Below, piece by piece: positions 54,475 to 64,000 of a stretch of 64,000 nucleotides of DNA. Location of the stretch: positions 6,182,001 through 6,246,000 of the forward strand of contig WPIO01000005.1 in NCBI GenBank assembly GCA_009760855.2, given 5' to 3'. Every line of letters starts with the position of its first letter. The first letter of the stretch is position 1. The position numbers and the translations under genes were made by a program. The DNA comes from Cristatella mucedo (Eukaryota > Bryozoa > Phylactolaemata > Cristatellidae). The notes below the pieces were generated by a model, which was not told the origin of the DNA, ran no database searches, and saw only the letters and a program-made list of their open reading frames with translations.

Positions 54475-54940
54475 AGACAATGTAATGTATCTGTACCTCC
54501 ACAAAGTTATAAATACCATGTGGTGTAACGCAGGGGAGTTTTGTATAGCGCACTCACAGCCTAAGCGGCTTTCGGTCTGCATTCGGTAGCCAACAGACTT
54601 CGTCTCACCAACAAAGAGAAAGTGGGAAGCATAGCAGAGTCAGGAGAGCAGTTGAAGTAGTGAGTAGCATGGAAGTAGCAGCTCAGGACCGCTGAAAAGG
54701 ATGTGCCATAGTCGGCAGTCGGAGAGTAGTTGTCGTTGCGTAAGAATTGTGGCAGTGAGTTCCACAGTCTAGGACCTGCAGAGCTAAAGCTTCTGTTGCC
54801 AACGGTCTTTAAACAGAGGAATGGGACAGCTAATTTATTGTCCACACAGGACCTGAGGGCGCAAACAGGCTGAAACTGATGCAGCAGTTCAGCTAGGTAC
54901 GAAGGAGGCAATCCGTGGTGGGCCTTGTGGGTCAATATGT
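54475..54940 (-). mobile_element. LINE-A 3' fragment
   Basis: Minus-strand reading gives LTHKAHHGLPPSYLAELLHQ, FSSAGPRLWNSLPQFLRND and the 3' UTR, ending in ACATTACATTGTC tail. 5'-truncated at the LTHKA block, nearly the same point as the copy at 3868. Confidence 0.86.
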
Positions 54941-55299
54941 GTGCACTACCGATGTAGACTCATCGTTCGGGAGGTGTACTCATGTCTGAAAAGACAGGCT
55001 TGTAGCTGGAGTTTTTTTTATGCATCAGGGTATGTCAGTGTGGGTGTGGTCTTGACAAGTTGAAAACCAGGAAAGCAAACTCAGCAGCTTCTCAGTCTAT
55101 TTTCTGAGTTTCTGTGCCTTCACATCCCACTTGTTATGCACATGATGTTTCACTGGAGCACCAAGCAATACCTCAAGGTTATGGTTGTCTCCTAATTATT
55201 GGAAAGTTTCCTTTGCTTTGGTCTGGCCATCTGTGGGTGGGACACCTGTATTAGTATTGTTGAGTGGTTGCGACTGGCATATCTGGGCCGTGCTTTTAA

Positions 55300-55355
55300 T
55301 TCTCCAGACTGTCTTGACGTTTGCTTACATCCAGACTGTCTTGACGTTTGCTTGC
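55300..55355. repeat. 27-bp tandem duplication
   Basis: CCAGACTGTCTTGACGTTTG plus CTTRCAT occurs twice in a row in integrin intron 1, just upstream of exon 2. Confidence 0.85.
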
Positions 55356-55491
55356 ATTCTATTGTCCTGGCAGATGTGACAGCACTGTTATTGTTTGAGT
55401 TGTAGCATCTCAGGGCAGCTTAAAACAATCGACCTGTTTCAGCAGTTTTGCACACGTATTGAGGGTTTTCTTGTTTTGGTTATGCCTACAG

Positions 55492-55622
55492 GATAATTGT
55501 TGGTGCCCCGAAAGCTGATGGATCTGGCAAGGGCATGATTGGCCACTGGGAAACCGGTGCAATATTTGGCTGCGGTATGACTACCCAATGTATGGAACTC
55601 GGATACGCTGAGTCTAATTTAT
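55492..55622 (+). CDS. Integrin alpha chain, exon 2 (FG-GAP blade 1)
   Basis: After acceptor CCTACAG the first base completes an Arg codon, then IIVGAPKADGSGKGMIGHWE, TGAIFGCGMTTQCMELGYAE and SNL. VGAPKA...TGA(I/V)..C is the rest of the FG-GAP blade; the two Cys probably form the conserved blade-1 disulfide. Donor GTGAGT, phase 1. No later exon is recognisable before 64000, so intron 2 exceeds 8.3 kb. Intron 1 is 6.4 kb. Confidence 0.9.
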
Positions 55623-56499
55623 GTGAGTACTTGCCCAAACCCGTGCTGCTTTGGTTTTGTCGAGGCCACCGTGCTTCTTGAAGTCCCCATGTGCATGTAT
55701 AGTGTTGTTGCTTAGGCACCAGCAACTTCTCTTGATTGTGCCGTGGGATTTGCAGACATTACTAATTTGCTCAGGGAAAGGTGGGGAGACTAGGGCAGCT
55801 GTGTGCCTCTTCTTTTTTTGTGGGGCAGATTCGGTTTCACCTCTGAGCCATGATGCTATTGTATGGTCCTTGTAAGGGCCTAGTTAAGTACTGAGTCAGC
55901 TTTTTCGACTTTAGCTTGACCCAAAGCTGCTTGCAGCCAGGGCACGAAGGTCAGGCGGCCATAATGAGCAGGTTATTGAACTGGTTGATTCATTGAGGGT
56001 CATCAGCACTGTTTCTTCCTTGTGCAGCTCCTTTGTCAAATAGGGATTAGCATTCGATGGGCAGGTCAGCTACTATAAATCTGCCAACTCCTGCCCACCA
56101 GTCAGCTAGACAGAGAGCACCTTTCGACAGATGCTGAACAGAAACAGCAACCGATGATACATTGGTAATCAGGTCTTGAGCGACCAGCAATTTTGTCCTG
56201 ACTAGATTAATCAGTTACTCATCCTTAGTTGACACATGTAGGAGCAGAATTCTCAAAGACCCTCCAACTTATCGACTTCACTGCTCAACTGTGTACATGC
56301 ACAGTAGTTCCTTAAGTTAAGCATTATGCAGTTAGTCAATTTGTGTTTATATTCCGAGTAGAAACATTTATTACTTTATTTTCAATGTATCTGTGCAGCA
56401 GATTCATAAAAATATGCAAGGCTAACTTTTGCTTAAATGGCTAAAAGTGGCACCTGCTTTGGTGCTGTGGGCCTCTGTCAGTCTTAACTTTGTACTAAT
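55623..56499. other. Integrin intron 2, first part, nothing recognised
   Basis: No further FG-GAP exon identified in this stretch. Confidence 0.4.
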
Positions 56500-56599
56500 A
56501 ACTATAATTATAATAAAACATTTGTTTACCACCGTAAGAGAACTAAATTTCTTTGTAGGTACTTAAATATAAGGGAAACCATGTCAATATGTTACTGAT

Positions 56600-57152
56600 A
56601 ACATGCATAATTTGACTTCAAGGTTTTGTTGCTCACTTTTAGGTCCCTTCATTCTATGGCTCCAGCCTATCTGTCAGATATACTACCCCATCAGGCCAAG
56701 CATCGTACCACAGGCTTCTCGGAATCCAACAGTCTAGAAATACCTCATACAAATCTTAAATCCTTTGGAGACGTGCATTTAGTTCATATTCTCCCAAAGC
56801 CTGGAACTCCCTCGCGACCTGCGTCAAAACATCCCCTGACCTGACCACATTTAAAAGGAACCTAAAAACACGCCTATTTAGGACAGCATTTAGTGGGTCC
56901 CTGTGATTCGTCTTTGATGTGCTTATGCGTGCTGACACTGTGCATGCTGCCACTAACCACATTTGCATGCTGACCCTGTGCATGTCACCCCTAACCATAT
57001 TATTCATCTCGTTTGTTTTTCAAGCATGATTTTACTTACCATTCAATCGCATTTCACTTTACAGCAAATGTAAAGCGCCTAGAGAGAGATTGAGTTCTCT
57101 GAGGGCGCTTTATCAAGTGAATTATTATTATTATTATTATTATTATTATTTC
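56600..57152 (+). mobile_element. LINE-B 3' end with hairpin and long (TTA)n
   Basis: Encodes TFRSLHSMAPAYLSDILPHQ and a frameshifted KAWNSLP block. Hairpin arms AAAGCGCC at 57072-57079 and GGCGCTTT at 57104-57111, then (TTA)n 57118-57151. Integrin intron 2. Confidence 0.9.
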
Positions 57153-57771
57153 ACCATTTAGACACCTTCTTAGGTCAGTCAAGTCAAGGGCTGGTAAGAT
57201 GCCAGTCTGGAGTGAGTACTAGGCTTTAATAGCATTTGAACGGACGTCACAATCTCCCAAGGATTGGATGTTGGCTAGAAGTGAGGCTAACGAATTAACT
57301 CCAACGAGCAGTGGTACGATTCCAAACGTGATTAGGAAGTATTACAGAAAGCTATTTGAATAGGTAGGCTGGAGCAAAAGAATGAAGGGACCTTAACTTG
57401 ACCAGCAGACCCTTGATGTCGATATGTTGTTTTATGGGCAGCCAGTTCTGACAAGGTTGGTGGCGGGGTTGCAATTGTTGTTTGTGAATCGTTAGCCTAT
57501 AAGATATGCAGTTTTTTGCTCAGGCTATCGTTTGAATCAGTTGCAATCAGGTCTTCATCAAAGACAGTACCTCTCACTGTTGTGATATACCGACCTCCTG
57601 CTAGCTGTCTAAACTTGTTTATAGAGGAGTTTTCGGGGTTCCTCCCTAAAATACTTGTGTGTGACAGGCCATCACCGATTTCCGGAGACTTTAATATTCA
57701 TGTTGACAACTCTATTAACAGCCAGGACTGCTAATTTCTTGACTGCCTGGAGAATTTTAGTTTGGTCCAAT

Positions 57772-58139
57772 AATAATTATAATAATAATACACTTGATAA
57801 AGCTCCCTCAGAGAACCCAATCTCTTTCTAGGTGCTTTACATTTGCTGCATTGGCTTTGTGGAGGTACAGATGGAGATACATTACATTACATTAGATAAC
57901 ATAAAGGAAACACGATCGAATGGTGAGTGGTATCATGCTTGGGAAACAACATGAATAACATTGTTAGGGTTGACACGCACAGGGTCAGCATGCAAGTATG
58001 GTTAGTGGCAGCATGCACAGCATCAGCACGCATAAGCACATAAAGGACGAATCACAGGGACCCACTAAATGCTGTCATAAATATGTGCGTTTTTAATTTC
58101 TTTTTAAATGTGGTCAAGTCAGGGGATGTCGTGACACAG
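57772..58139 (-). mobile_element. LINE-B 3' end inserted in a LINE-B endonuclease region
   Basis: Begins with degenerate (AAT)n, then complement of the terminal hairpin, UTR and the C-terminal THIFMTAFSGSL block. Endonuclease coding reads ENFSLVQ before it and HVNNTTQVGGHILDLVIT after it. It is itself interrupted by a LINE-A tail at 57851-57903. Confidence 0.82.
57851..57903 (+). mobile_element. 53-bp LINE-A tail insertion
   Basis: GGCTTTGTGGAGGTACAGAT then GGAGATACATTACATTACAT, the extreme 3' end of LINE-A, sits inside the minus-strand LINE-B sequence TTTGCTGCA|...AAAGGAAAC, which is uninterrupted at 50740. Confidence 0.82.
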
Positions 58140-58859
58140 GTCCGACACGTTAATAATACCACCCAAGTCGGTGGCCATATCCTAGATCTCGTGATCACTA
58201 CTACGTATGTCTTCCCCATGATCTTGTGGTGTGCCTGCTGACCCTCTTGGATTTTTGTTCGGTATCGTTTACTGTTCCTGCTCCCTTGTACATACAGGGT
58301 AATGTCGAACTGGCCCAGCGACGTAACCTTAAGAGCATTGACATAGACACATTTTTTAAATATGTTTGTGATGCAGGCTTTCTTGATCTGCACCCAGATT
58401 CGACCGACTGCCTCGATACCCTCACTGGTGCAGTGAACATGACACTCAGGAGTGCTCTTGACAAGTATGCTCCCGTTCATTCTATCTGTGTATTGAGTCG
58501 CGTAGATTCCTTTCAATTTACAAAAAACTTCAAAAGATGTGCCGTATTATGTTTTGCTCGATCTTTCGGCAGCTTTTGATACTATCGATCACAAAGTTCT
58601 TCTAGAGCGCCTGTCATCTCGCCTGGGCATCACTGGCACTGCTCTGCAATGGTTCAGATCCTATCTCAGTGGGAGACTCCAGAGTATTGACGTAAATGGA
58701 CAAAGGTCATCTGAGGTACCTCTGAAATATGGCGTACCTCAGGGCTCCGTGCTAGGTCCGGTTCTTTTCACGGTTTATACTCTCCCTCTTGCTGATGTGA
58801 TTGCCAAGCACAATCTAGGGTTTCACTTCTATGCAGATGACACCCAGTTGTACCTTTGC

Positions 58860-60069
58860 AATGACGACCGTAATGTCACTGCCCTAGCTCTGCTAGATCT
58901 GTCTGCTGCCTTTGACACCATTGATCACGAAGTTCTGCTTGAACGATTGAGAACAACGATCGGTCTGGCAGACGAAGCACTGGCATGGTTTAAATCATAC
59001 TTGTCTGATCGTGTTCAATCCGTGTCGTGTGGGGGTCAGGTCTCAGACACGAGAAGGGTCACCTGTGGAGTCCCTCAAGGGTCTGTACTCGGTCCCTTGC
59101 TGTTCTCCATTTATACGCAACCTCTGGGAAAAGTGATTAAGGCCCATGGAATAGGATATCACTTCTATGCTGACGATACTCAGTTGTATTTGTCATTTAA
59201 ACCGTCGGAATCTGCTGCAGCAACTGAGAAACTGAATGCTTGCCTTGCCGATATTCGATCCTGGATGTCGGAAAACTTCCTGAAATTAAATGACGATAAA
59301 ACCGAACTGCTTCTCATAGGACACCCTAAGCGTGTGGCTGGATTAAAAGGCTTTGCTGTTCTAATAGGTGATGCTATTGTGCGACCTTCACCACGTGCTC
59401 GTAATTTAGGTGTCGTGCTCGACAGCAGCCTCAATTTCAAAAGCTTCATTCAGAAGACTGCCTCTACAGCTAGCCATCACATCCGATACCTATCCAAGAT
59501 TAGAAGCTGTCTTCCACAGTGGCTTGTAAAAAATTTAACTAGCTCTATAGTTCTGTCTCGGCCTGATTATTGTAATTCCCTTTTGGCTGGGCTGCCAAAG
59601 AAAGCTATTATGCCACTACATCGGACTATGAATATGGCTGCAAGGCTGGTCTTCAAGTCCCAGCGGTTTGAGCACGTGTCTTCTTTGCTGTAAGAGCTAG
59701 GATGGTTGCCGGTTGAGCAAAGGATACAGAGCAAAGTTCTTACGCTGACCCACAAGGCTGGTCACGGCTTGGCTCCTTCGTACCTAGCTGAACTGCTGCA
59801 TCAGTTTCAGCCTGTTCGTGCCCTGAGGTCCTGTGTGGACAATAAATTAGCTGTCCCATTCCTCCACTTAAAGACCGTTGGCGATAAAAGCTTTAGCTCT
59901 GCAGGTCCTAGACTGTGGAACTCGCTTCCACAATTCCCACGCACCGACAACTACTCTCCAACTGCCGACAGGCTGTGAGTGCACTATACAAAACTCTCCT
60001 GCGTAACACCCACATGGTCTTTATGACTTTGTGGAGTTACAGACGGAGATACATTACATTACATTACAA
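58860..60069 (+). mobile_element. LINE-A inserted into the LINE-B reverse transcriptase
   Basis: 5'-truncated at NDDRNVTALALLDLSAAFDT, with [53 protein letters not shown] and [10 protein letters not shown] blocks, a stop at about 59692, LAPSYLAELLHQF and FSSAGPRLWNSLPQF, a deletion in the UTR, and an ACATTACATTACATTACA tail. The upstream LINE-B frame runs straight into it, giving a 384-codon ORF (58539-59693). Confidence 0.9.
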
Positions 60070-61239
60070 GCCTTCGAGCATCTCAAATTCTCTCAACTCA
60101 CTTGCTGCATGTATTGATGACATCTGCACATGGATGGCAGCAAATTTTTTAAAACTAAACGATGATAAAACTAACTTACTAATTATGGGCGAACCCAGTG
60201 AGATTCAGAAATTGGAAAGGCTGACGCTCAAAATTGGCTCTGCCAGCATATCTCCTGTTGAATCAGCTCGAAATCTAGGTATCATGTTCCAAAGCGACCT
60301 CTCGTTTGGCGACTATATCAGCTCCACAGTTAAATCTGCCTATTTTCAGCTACATAACATTGCTACAATTCGGGCTTGTTTAGATAAAGATACCACGTCC
60401 ACGTTAGTTCATGCATTCGTGACATCCCGTCTCGACTTCTGCAACTCACTGCTTACTGGCCTACCAGCATGTGCGATCAGGCGATTGCAGCTGGTGCAAA
60501 ACTCTGCAGCTAGGCTTGTCTGTCGTGAGCGTTGAAGTCCGACCTACACTGGCTACCAGTCAAGCAACGGATTGACTTCAAGGTTTTGTCGCTCACTTTT
60601 AGGTCCCTTAATTCTTTGGCTCCAGCCTATCTCTCAGATCTACTCCCCCTCCAGGCCGAGCATCGTACCACCCGCTTTTCGGAATCCAACAGTCTAGAAA
60701 TACCTCGTACAAACCTCAAATCCTTTGGAGACCGTGCATTTAGTTCGTATGCTCCCAAAGCCTGGAACTCCCTCCCGATTTGCGTCAGAATATCCCCTGA
60801 CCTGACCACATTTAAAAGGAACCTAAAAACACACCTATTTAGGACAGCATTTAGTGGGTCCCTGTGATTCGTCCTTCACGTGCTTATGGGTGCTGACACT
60901 GTGCATGCTGCCACTAACCACATTTGCATGCTTACCCTGTGCATGTCACCCCCTAACCATGTTATTCATTTTGTTTTCTTATCAGGCATGATATTACTCA
61001 CCATTCAATTGCATTTCCCTTTGCAGCAAATGTAAAGAGCGCCTAGAGAGAGATTGAGTTCTCTGAGGGCGCTTTATCAAGTGCATTATTATTATTATTA
61101 TTAAGTGCAGGTTTGAACCTCGTTTTAAAAAATTGGGGTCTAAAGCAGATCTAGTCAATTTCAGAGAATTCTGTCGAGTTTTCACCCGGAAGCTTAAAAA
61201 GCCGGGGCTTCAATTTTTACTCGAAAACTGAAGTCCTGC

Positions 61240-63075
61240 TACTCAGATCCAAAACAAACTTATAAGACGGGAAACAATTTACTGGCCAATCTCTTACTCC
61301 CCAGATATTAACAGCTCAGCCGAAAGGTTTTCAGCCTTTACTGAAAAAATTGTGTACATTCGTGCCTCCATACAGCGCCTCCGAGTAAAGGTTGTCGAAT
61401 CGAAACTTTGACCTTCAAGATTTTCCGAGGTTTCTGCGTTTCGTGCGATGTGGCTACCCTACCTCAATAAGTAAGGTCTAGTAAAAAGAGCTCGTCTTCT
61501 GAAGATCCTATACCAACATCTCTGTGGTCTTCACTGGCGGACCAACTTAGCCCTACCATAACCGAGAGTTTTTAAGGTCTTTTGGGAAAAGGGGTCGTAC
61601 CCAAGTACTTCAAATCGGCTATCGTTAGACCCATACTTTAAAGCTTGGATTAGATACAGAGGTTCTTTCAAACTATCGCCCAGTTCCCCTCTTCTTTTTT
61701 TGTCAGAGATTCTTGAAATAATTGTGGCTAAGCAGCTGGTAGCACATATTGAAAATAAGGAAATGTCAGAAATATTTCAATCGGGGTTCAAGAGGCAGCA
61801 CCCTACTGAAACTGCTCTCCTCCATGTTAATAATGACATTCTATGCAGCAACGATGACGGAAATGTCACTGCCCTAGCTCTGCTTGGTCTATCAGCTGCC
61901 TTCGATACTATTGATCTTGATGTCCTACTTAAACGATTGAGAATATCGATCGGTCTGGCAGACAAGGCTCTGGAATGGTTTAAATCGTACTTGTCTGATC
62001 CAGTTCAATACGTGTCGTGTGGGGTTCGGGTCTCACCCACGAGACCGGTCACCTGTGGAGCCTTTCAAGGGTCCGTCCTTGGTCCCTGGCTGCTCTCCAT
62101 TTATACTCAACCTCTGGGAAAAGTGATAAAGGCTCATGGAATAAGATATCACTTTTATGCTGACGATACTCAGCTGTATTTGTCATTCAAGCCGTCGGAA
62201 TCTACCGCAGCAACTGGTAAACTGAATGCTTGCCTCGCCCACATTCGATTTTGGATGTCGGAAAATTTTGTGAAACTAAATGACAATAAAACCGAACTGC
62301 TGCTCATAGGATTCCCAAACGTATGGCTGGATTAGAAGGCTTTGCTCTTCTAATAGGTGATGCTGTTGTGCAACAATCACCATGTGCTCGAAATTTAGGT
62401 GTCGTTTTCGAAAGCCACCTAAATTTTAAAAGCTTCGTTCAGAAGACTGCTTCTACAGCTTGCCATTGCGTCCAATCCCCATGTAAGACAAGGAGCTGTC
62501 TACCATAGTGGCTTCCAAAAAATTTAACTAGTTTCTTAGTTCTGTCTCGGCTTTATTATTGTAAATGATGGCTATCGGGTGATCAACGGATACAGAGCAA
62601 AGTCGTAGAGTACGCTGACCCACAAGACCTGCCACGGCTTGGCTCCTCCATACCTAGCTGAACTGCTGCACCAGTTTCAGCCTCCTCGTGCCCTCGGGTC
62701 TTCTATGGACAATAAATTAGCTGTTCCATTCCTCTGCTTAAAGACGACAGAATTGGCATTGGCAGCAGAAGCTTTAGCTCTGCAGGTCCTAGACTCTGCA
62801 ACTTGCTTCCACGGCTCTTACACAACGCGAATTACTACTCTCCTACGACCGACTGTAGCACATCTTTTCCAGCGGTCCTGAGCTGCTGCTTCCATGCTAC
62901 TCACTACCTCAAGTGCTCTCCTATTTATGCTATGCTTCCCACTTTGCGTGAGTTGAAGTTTGTTGGCTACCGAATGCTGCTTAGGCTGTGAGTGCACTAT
63001 ACAAATCTCTCCTGCCTAACATCCTCATAGTCTTTGTGGCTTTTTGGAGTTACAGATGGAGGTAGATTATTGAGA
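61240..63075 (+). mobile_element. LINE-A, longest copy (linker to tail), diverged
   Basis: Linker (SPDINSSAERFSAFTEKI), RT fingers (EVLSNYRPV-like, ILEIIVAKQLVAHIENKEMS, FQSGFKRQHPTETALLHVNN), palm ([33 protein letters not shown]), then a frameshift near 62325, decayed thumb, LAELLHQFQPPRALGSSMD and a tail with GGAGTTACAGATGGAGGTAG. The open RT frame runs 61700-62335. More diverged than the copies at 12665 and 58860, so older. Confidence 0.87.
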
Positions 63076-63084
63076 AGTGATGTC

Positions 63085-63880
63085 ATTTAGCAATCGCGAT
63101 GTCCGAAAAAGACTAGCCTAGCTGAAGAGTTTTGCACTAACTGTAGCTGTCCTATTGCTTAGGCAGAAAGACTTGCAAGCAGTGAGTTATAGGAGTCAAG
63201 ACGAGATGTCTCAGTTGCATGGACCTGCTTGGCTGTAATATCCCTGTCTAATAAGACCCGAATTTTTGCAATGTATACCTAGCTGAAAGTTGGCAGGCTT
63301 GACTGTGGAGCTGATGGAGTTATCTAGAAGATCATTTGGTACTGTCCTTTTTGAGTGCAGAAGCCTCAGTATATATGCTGGCCGAGCCCATTTTGAGGGA
63401 CGAACTTTCTATTCCCTTAGTACTACTAGGTTTTCCCATAACTAGTAAGTTTAGTTTTATCGTCAATCAAGTTAAGAAAGTTTGCCTCACAGCAATACGT
63501 AATGCAAGGGTCTTGAGAGAGGTTGTCGTGCTGGAAGCCAGGTTGGGATCAATGGTTATGTACAGCTGTGTGTCTTGTATGTGTAAAATGGAAGCCTAGA
63601 CTGTGCTTGGCGATTGCATCAGCAAGAGGGAGAGCATACATTGTGAAAAGAAGTAGATCTGGAACAGATCCCTGGGATATCCCTTATATTAAAAACCCAC
63701 CTGACGGACCGACCGACGGCTGTGCTGAAATCTTGCACTGCTATAGGATAGTAAGTGCCACTTCAATGTAATGCCAGTGATGCCCAGGCAAAATAAAAGG
63801 GGCCTAGAGAAGGATTGTGGGATCGATAGTATCGAACCCACAACAATCTGCAACAACCTGCTTATGTCCCATGCTTAAAC
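63085..63880 (-). mobile_element. Old LINE-B fragment
   Basis: Complementary to the RACLD...VHAFVTSRLD and [11 protein letters not shown] regions. GATTGCATCAGCAAGAGGGA and ATTGTGAAAAGAAGTAGATC match 52480-52510. Many indels, no open frame. Confidence 0.65.
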
Positions 63881-63954
63881 CCATTCTTTTTTGGAGTCAG
63901 TGAAAGCAAGGTCCTCGGTCATGAATGGTAACATGACAGTAGCCAGCTCTTCTT

Positions 63955-64000
63955 ATGCAACGACAACTACTCTCCTGCTGCCGACTATGGCTCGTCCTTT
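63955..64000 (+). mobile_element. LINE-A fragment at window edge
   Basis: ATGCAACGACAACTACTCTC and CTGCCGACTATGGC match the LINE-A segment after LWNSLPQFLRND. Confidence 0.6.

Larger units (their letters stand above)
57460..61105 (+). mobile_element. Composite LINE-B: endonuclease and RT, carrying nested insertions
   Basis: Host pieces: endonuclease (TVVIYRPPASCLNLFIEEFS, GDFNIHVDNSINS, then VGGHILDLVIT after an insertion), RT core 58539-58859 ([53 protein letters not shown]), interruption by LINE-A, then 60070-61105 ([56 protein letters not shown]), hairpin at 61031-61075 and (TTA)n 61083-61103. The endonuclease-RT linker is largely missing between 58500 and 58540. Not active. Confidence 0.86.

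Noticed and set aside
55300-55355. CRISPR-like repeat
   Set aside because: Only two direct copies with no spacer in an animal intron.

Overview
The window is animal nuclear DNA, most likely from an invertebrate. Split genes with GT-AG introns of about 80 bp to 6.4 kb sit in AT-leaning DNA crowded with decayed retrotransposons. I reconstructed three host genes by joining exons in phase and comparing the products with protein families I know. Homology calls are from recognition, not a search. I cannot name the species. An integrin alpha chain, MORN3 and UPF2 together indicate a metazoan. CR1/L2-like LINEs ending in (TTA)n or (ATTAC)n would suit a marine invertebrate, but that is inference.

Layout. 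(1) 4557-36892, plus strand: 22 exons of UPF2, the nonsense-mediated decay scaffold. They join into 1,020 codons plus stop without a frame break. The first roughly 240 residues lie upstream of the window. A poly(A) signal sits at 37321. (2) 38794-48064, minus strand: MORN3, a MORN-repeat protein, with four secure exons and an unresolved C-terminal exon. It converges tail-to-tail on UPF2. (3) 48880-55622 and beyond, plus strand: the first two coding exons of an integrin alpha chain (signal peptide and first FG-GAP blade). It is divergent from MORN3 across an 815-bp gap that probably holds both promoters. The rest of the gene lies beyond the window.

Repeats fill the introns. Two LINE families dominate. 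LINE-A ends in (ATTAC)n. LINE-B ends in a GCGCC...GGCGC hairpin followed by (TTA)n. No copy is intact. I also see three tRNA-derived SINE groups; one (SINE-2) carries a LINE-B-like 3' hairpin. There are Tc1/mariner transposase remnants, a 637-bp TIR element with TA target duplications, a 626-bp element with arms of GGACATTTCC units inside a SINE, a 325-bp solo LTR inside another SINE, a tRNA-Lys/LINE fusion, and long (CA)n, (TCTG)n/(TC)n and (GA)n arrays.

The most interesting observations are a decayed duplicate of UPF2 exon 16 in the preceding intron, a LINE-A inserted in frame into a LINE-B reverse transcriptase so that one ORF carries two RT cores, a three-level nest of insertions at 57460-58500, the GGACATTTCC-arm element, and the LINE-B/SINE-2 shared 3' hairpin. 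I found no bacterial-style system, CRISPR array or operon.
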